64,000 nt of DNA from Pseudomonadota bacterium (GTDB lineage: Bacteria; Chloroflexota; UBA6077; JAJPGT01): assembly GCA_021325655.1 (NCBI GenBank), contig JAJPGT010000100.1, forward strand, positions 62,001 to 126,000. Reading direction: 5' to 3'. The translations under genes and the position numbers were made by a program. Numbering within the stretch: position 1 is the first letter of the stretch; each line of letters opens with the position of its first letter. The notes under the pieces are model-generated. The model did not search any database and was not told the DNA's origin. It was given only the letters and a program-made list of their open reading frames with translations. Below are positions 63,081 to 64,000 of the stretch, one piece after another.

Positions 63081-64000
63081 TTGCCCCCGGAGGTCGCCAT
63101 CACCCTCGCGCTTCGCCGACCCGCGCCGCCGGTCGCCCTGACCACACGCCGCTGGTTGTTCGCTGCCGCGCTCGCGCCGCTGCTGGGCCTCCGCCTGTAC
63201 CACCTGCACCGCTACGTGCTGCGCGGCGACGAGGGGGTGTACCTGGAGAGCCTGCTGCTGATGGCGCGGGGCTATCTGCCGTTCCGCGATTTCTTCTGCT
63301 CGCAAGGGCCGCTGTTCCTGCCGCTGCTCTATCCCTTCACGCTGCTGGGAAGCGGCGTCTTCTGGCCGCGCCTCGGGGTGGTGCTCTACACGCTGGTCGG
63401 ACTGCTCGCGGCCGCGGCCCTGGGACGGCGGCTCGGCGGACCTGTCGCCGGCGTCGCGAGCCTCGTCGTGCTCGGGCTGAGCCCGAACCTGCTGTTCGTC
63501 TCGCGGCTGACGCTGGCCGAGGGGCCGGCGCTCGGACTGGCCACGGCTGCTGTCTGGCTCGCTACTCGGGCCCCGGCGCGCCCCTGGCTGGCCGGCTCTG
63601 CCGCGATGCTCGCCGCGGCGCTGCTGGTCAAGCCGATGCTCGCCCCGGCTGGCCTGGCGGTCCTGGCGCTGGCGTTGGCGCCGCGGCTGCGCGCCCGCGC
63701 CTGGGGGGCGCTCGCGGTGGACCTGGCGTTGATGGCCGCGGTCGCGCTGCTGGTGCTGGCCGTCGTGGTGGCGCCGTTCGGCATCGCTAACGTGCTGGAC
63801 CAGCTCGTCGCCTTCCACACAGAGGTAACCCGGGTGGAGCAGCGGGGACGCCTGGTTGGCGGCTGGGACAATCTGGCGAGCGCGCTGCCGAAGCTGGCAG
63901 ACGAAGGCCCGGGGCTGTACGCCCTCGGCACGGTCGGGCTCCTGCTCGCCCTCCGGGCGCGCCAAGCGCTCGGGCTGGGGGTGATCCTCTGGCTGCTCGG
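63081..64000 (+). CDS. Membrane glycosyltransferase (GT39/ArnT-like), 3'-truncated
   Basis: About 306 residues visible to the window edge. An early loop RGDEGVYLESLLLMARGYLPFRD carries the acidic residues typical of polyprenyl-phosphate-dependent C-type glycosyltransferases, followed by many hydrophobic helices. No ATG fits; the first start after the in-frame stop is TTG at 63081, and internal starts are possible. It probably transfers a sugar outside the membrane. Confidence 0.7.
   Translation, partial: MPPEVAITLALRRPAPPVALTTRRWLFAAALAPLLGLRLYHLHRYVLRGDEGVYLESLLLMARGYLPFRDFFCSQGPLFLPLLYPFTLLGSGVFWPRLGVVLYTLVGLLAAAALGRRLGGPVAGVASLVVLGLSPNLLFVSRLTLAEGPALGLATAAVWLATRAPARPWLAGSAAMLAAALLVKPMLAPAGLAVLALALAPRLRARAWGALAVDLALMAAVALLVLAVVVAPFGIANVLDQLVAFHTEVTRVEQRGRLVGGWDNLASALPKLADEGPGLYALGTVGLLLALRARQALGLGVILWLL

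Overview
The window is GC-rich, tightly packed bacterial chromosome with many 4-bp ATGA stop/start overlaps. Gene content (GuaB3-type IMP dehydrogenase, TreY/TreZ/TreS/Mak/GlgE cluster, PurS-type purine operon, type I-E CRISPR) fits a thermophilic Chloroflexota such as the Thermomicrobia/Sphaerobacter group. That placement is an inference from gene content only. No rRNA is present. Two tRNA genes are present: Lys-CTT and Leu-CAA.

Layout. 1-497: 3' part of rsmI. 687-8143: purine operon guaB3-guaA-purD(-purE-like)-purB-purC-purS, with a promoter, an inverted repeat and a terminator-like hairpin in its leader. 8073-9550: hisB and an overlapping PHP phosphoesterase on the minus strand. 9798-10597: S51-like peptidase behind a 48-bp perfect palindrome. 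10641-15809: nickel/cobalt uptake, with an ECF-type cbiMQO operon plus a ferredoxin-YHS protein, divergent from a NiCoT permease; both promoters carry TTGCA repeats. 15877-28165: seven-gene minus-strand operon for trehalose and alpha-glucan metabolism (TreYZ, TreS, Mak, GlgE, a GH13 enzyme and an unrecognised alanine-rich protein), divergent from an OtsA-like synthase.

30342-46368 looks like an integrated island. It is bounded by 21-bp direct repeats, the right one being the 3' end of tRNA-Leu. It carries a complete type I-E cas operon (cas3, cse1, cse2, cas7, cas5, cas6, cas1, cas2), a 71-repeat/70-spacer array that begins only 18 nt after cas2, and a tyrosine-recombinase gene broken by three frameshifts next to the tRNA. 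The island therefore appears to be fixed in place.

46467-64000: ordinary chromosomal genes. These include moaA, two MFS transporters, a PAP2 phosphatase, a reverse-transsulfuration pair (CBS and cystathionine gamma-synthase/lyase), a metallo-beta-lactamase-fold protein, endonuclease IV, a poly-[4Fe-4S] ferredoxin, an inositol-phosphatase-like enzyme, a thiolase, a transaldolase with an insertion, a HAD phosphatase, a two-pore-type channel protein and the start of a membrane glycosyltransferase.

The observations most worth following are the tRNA-bounded CRISPR island with its leader-poor array, the PurD protein fused to a PurE-like domain that has lost its catalytic motifs, the palindrome and TTGCA operators, and the uncharacterised proteins embedded in the metal-uptake and trehalose operons.
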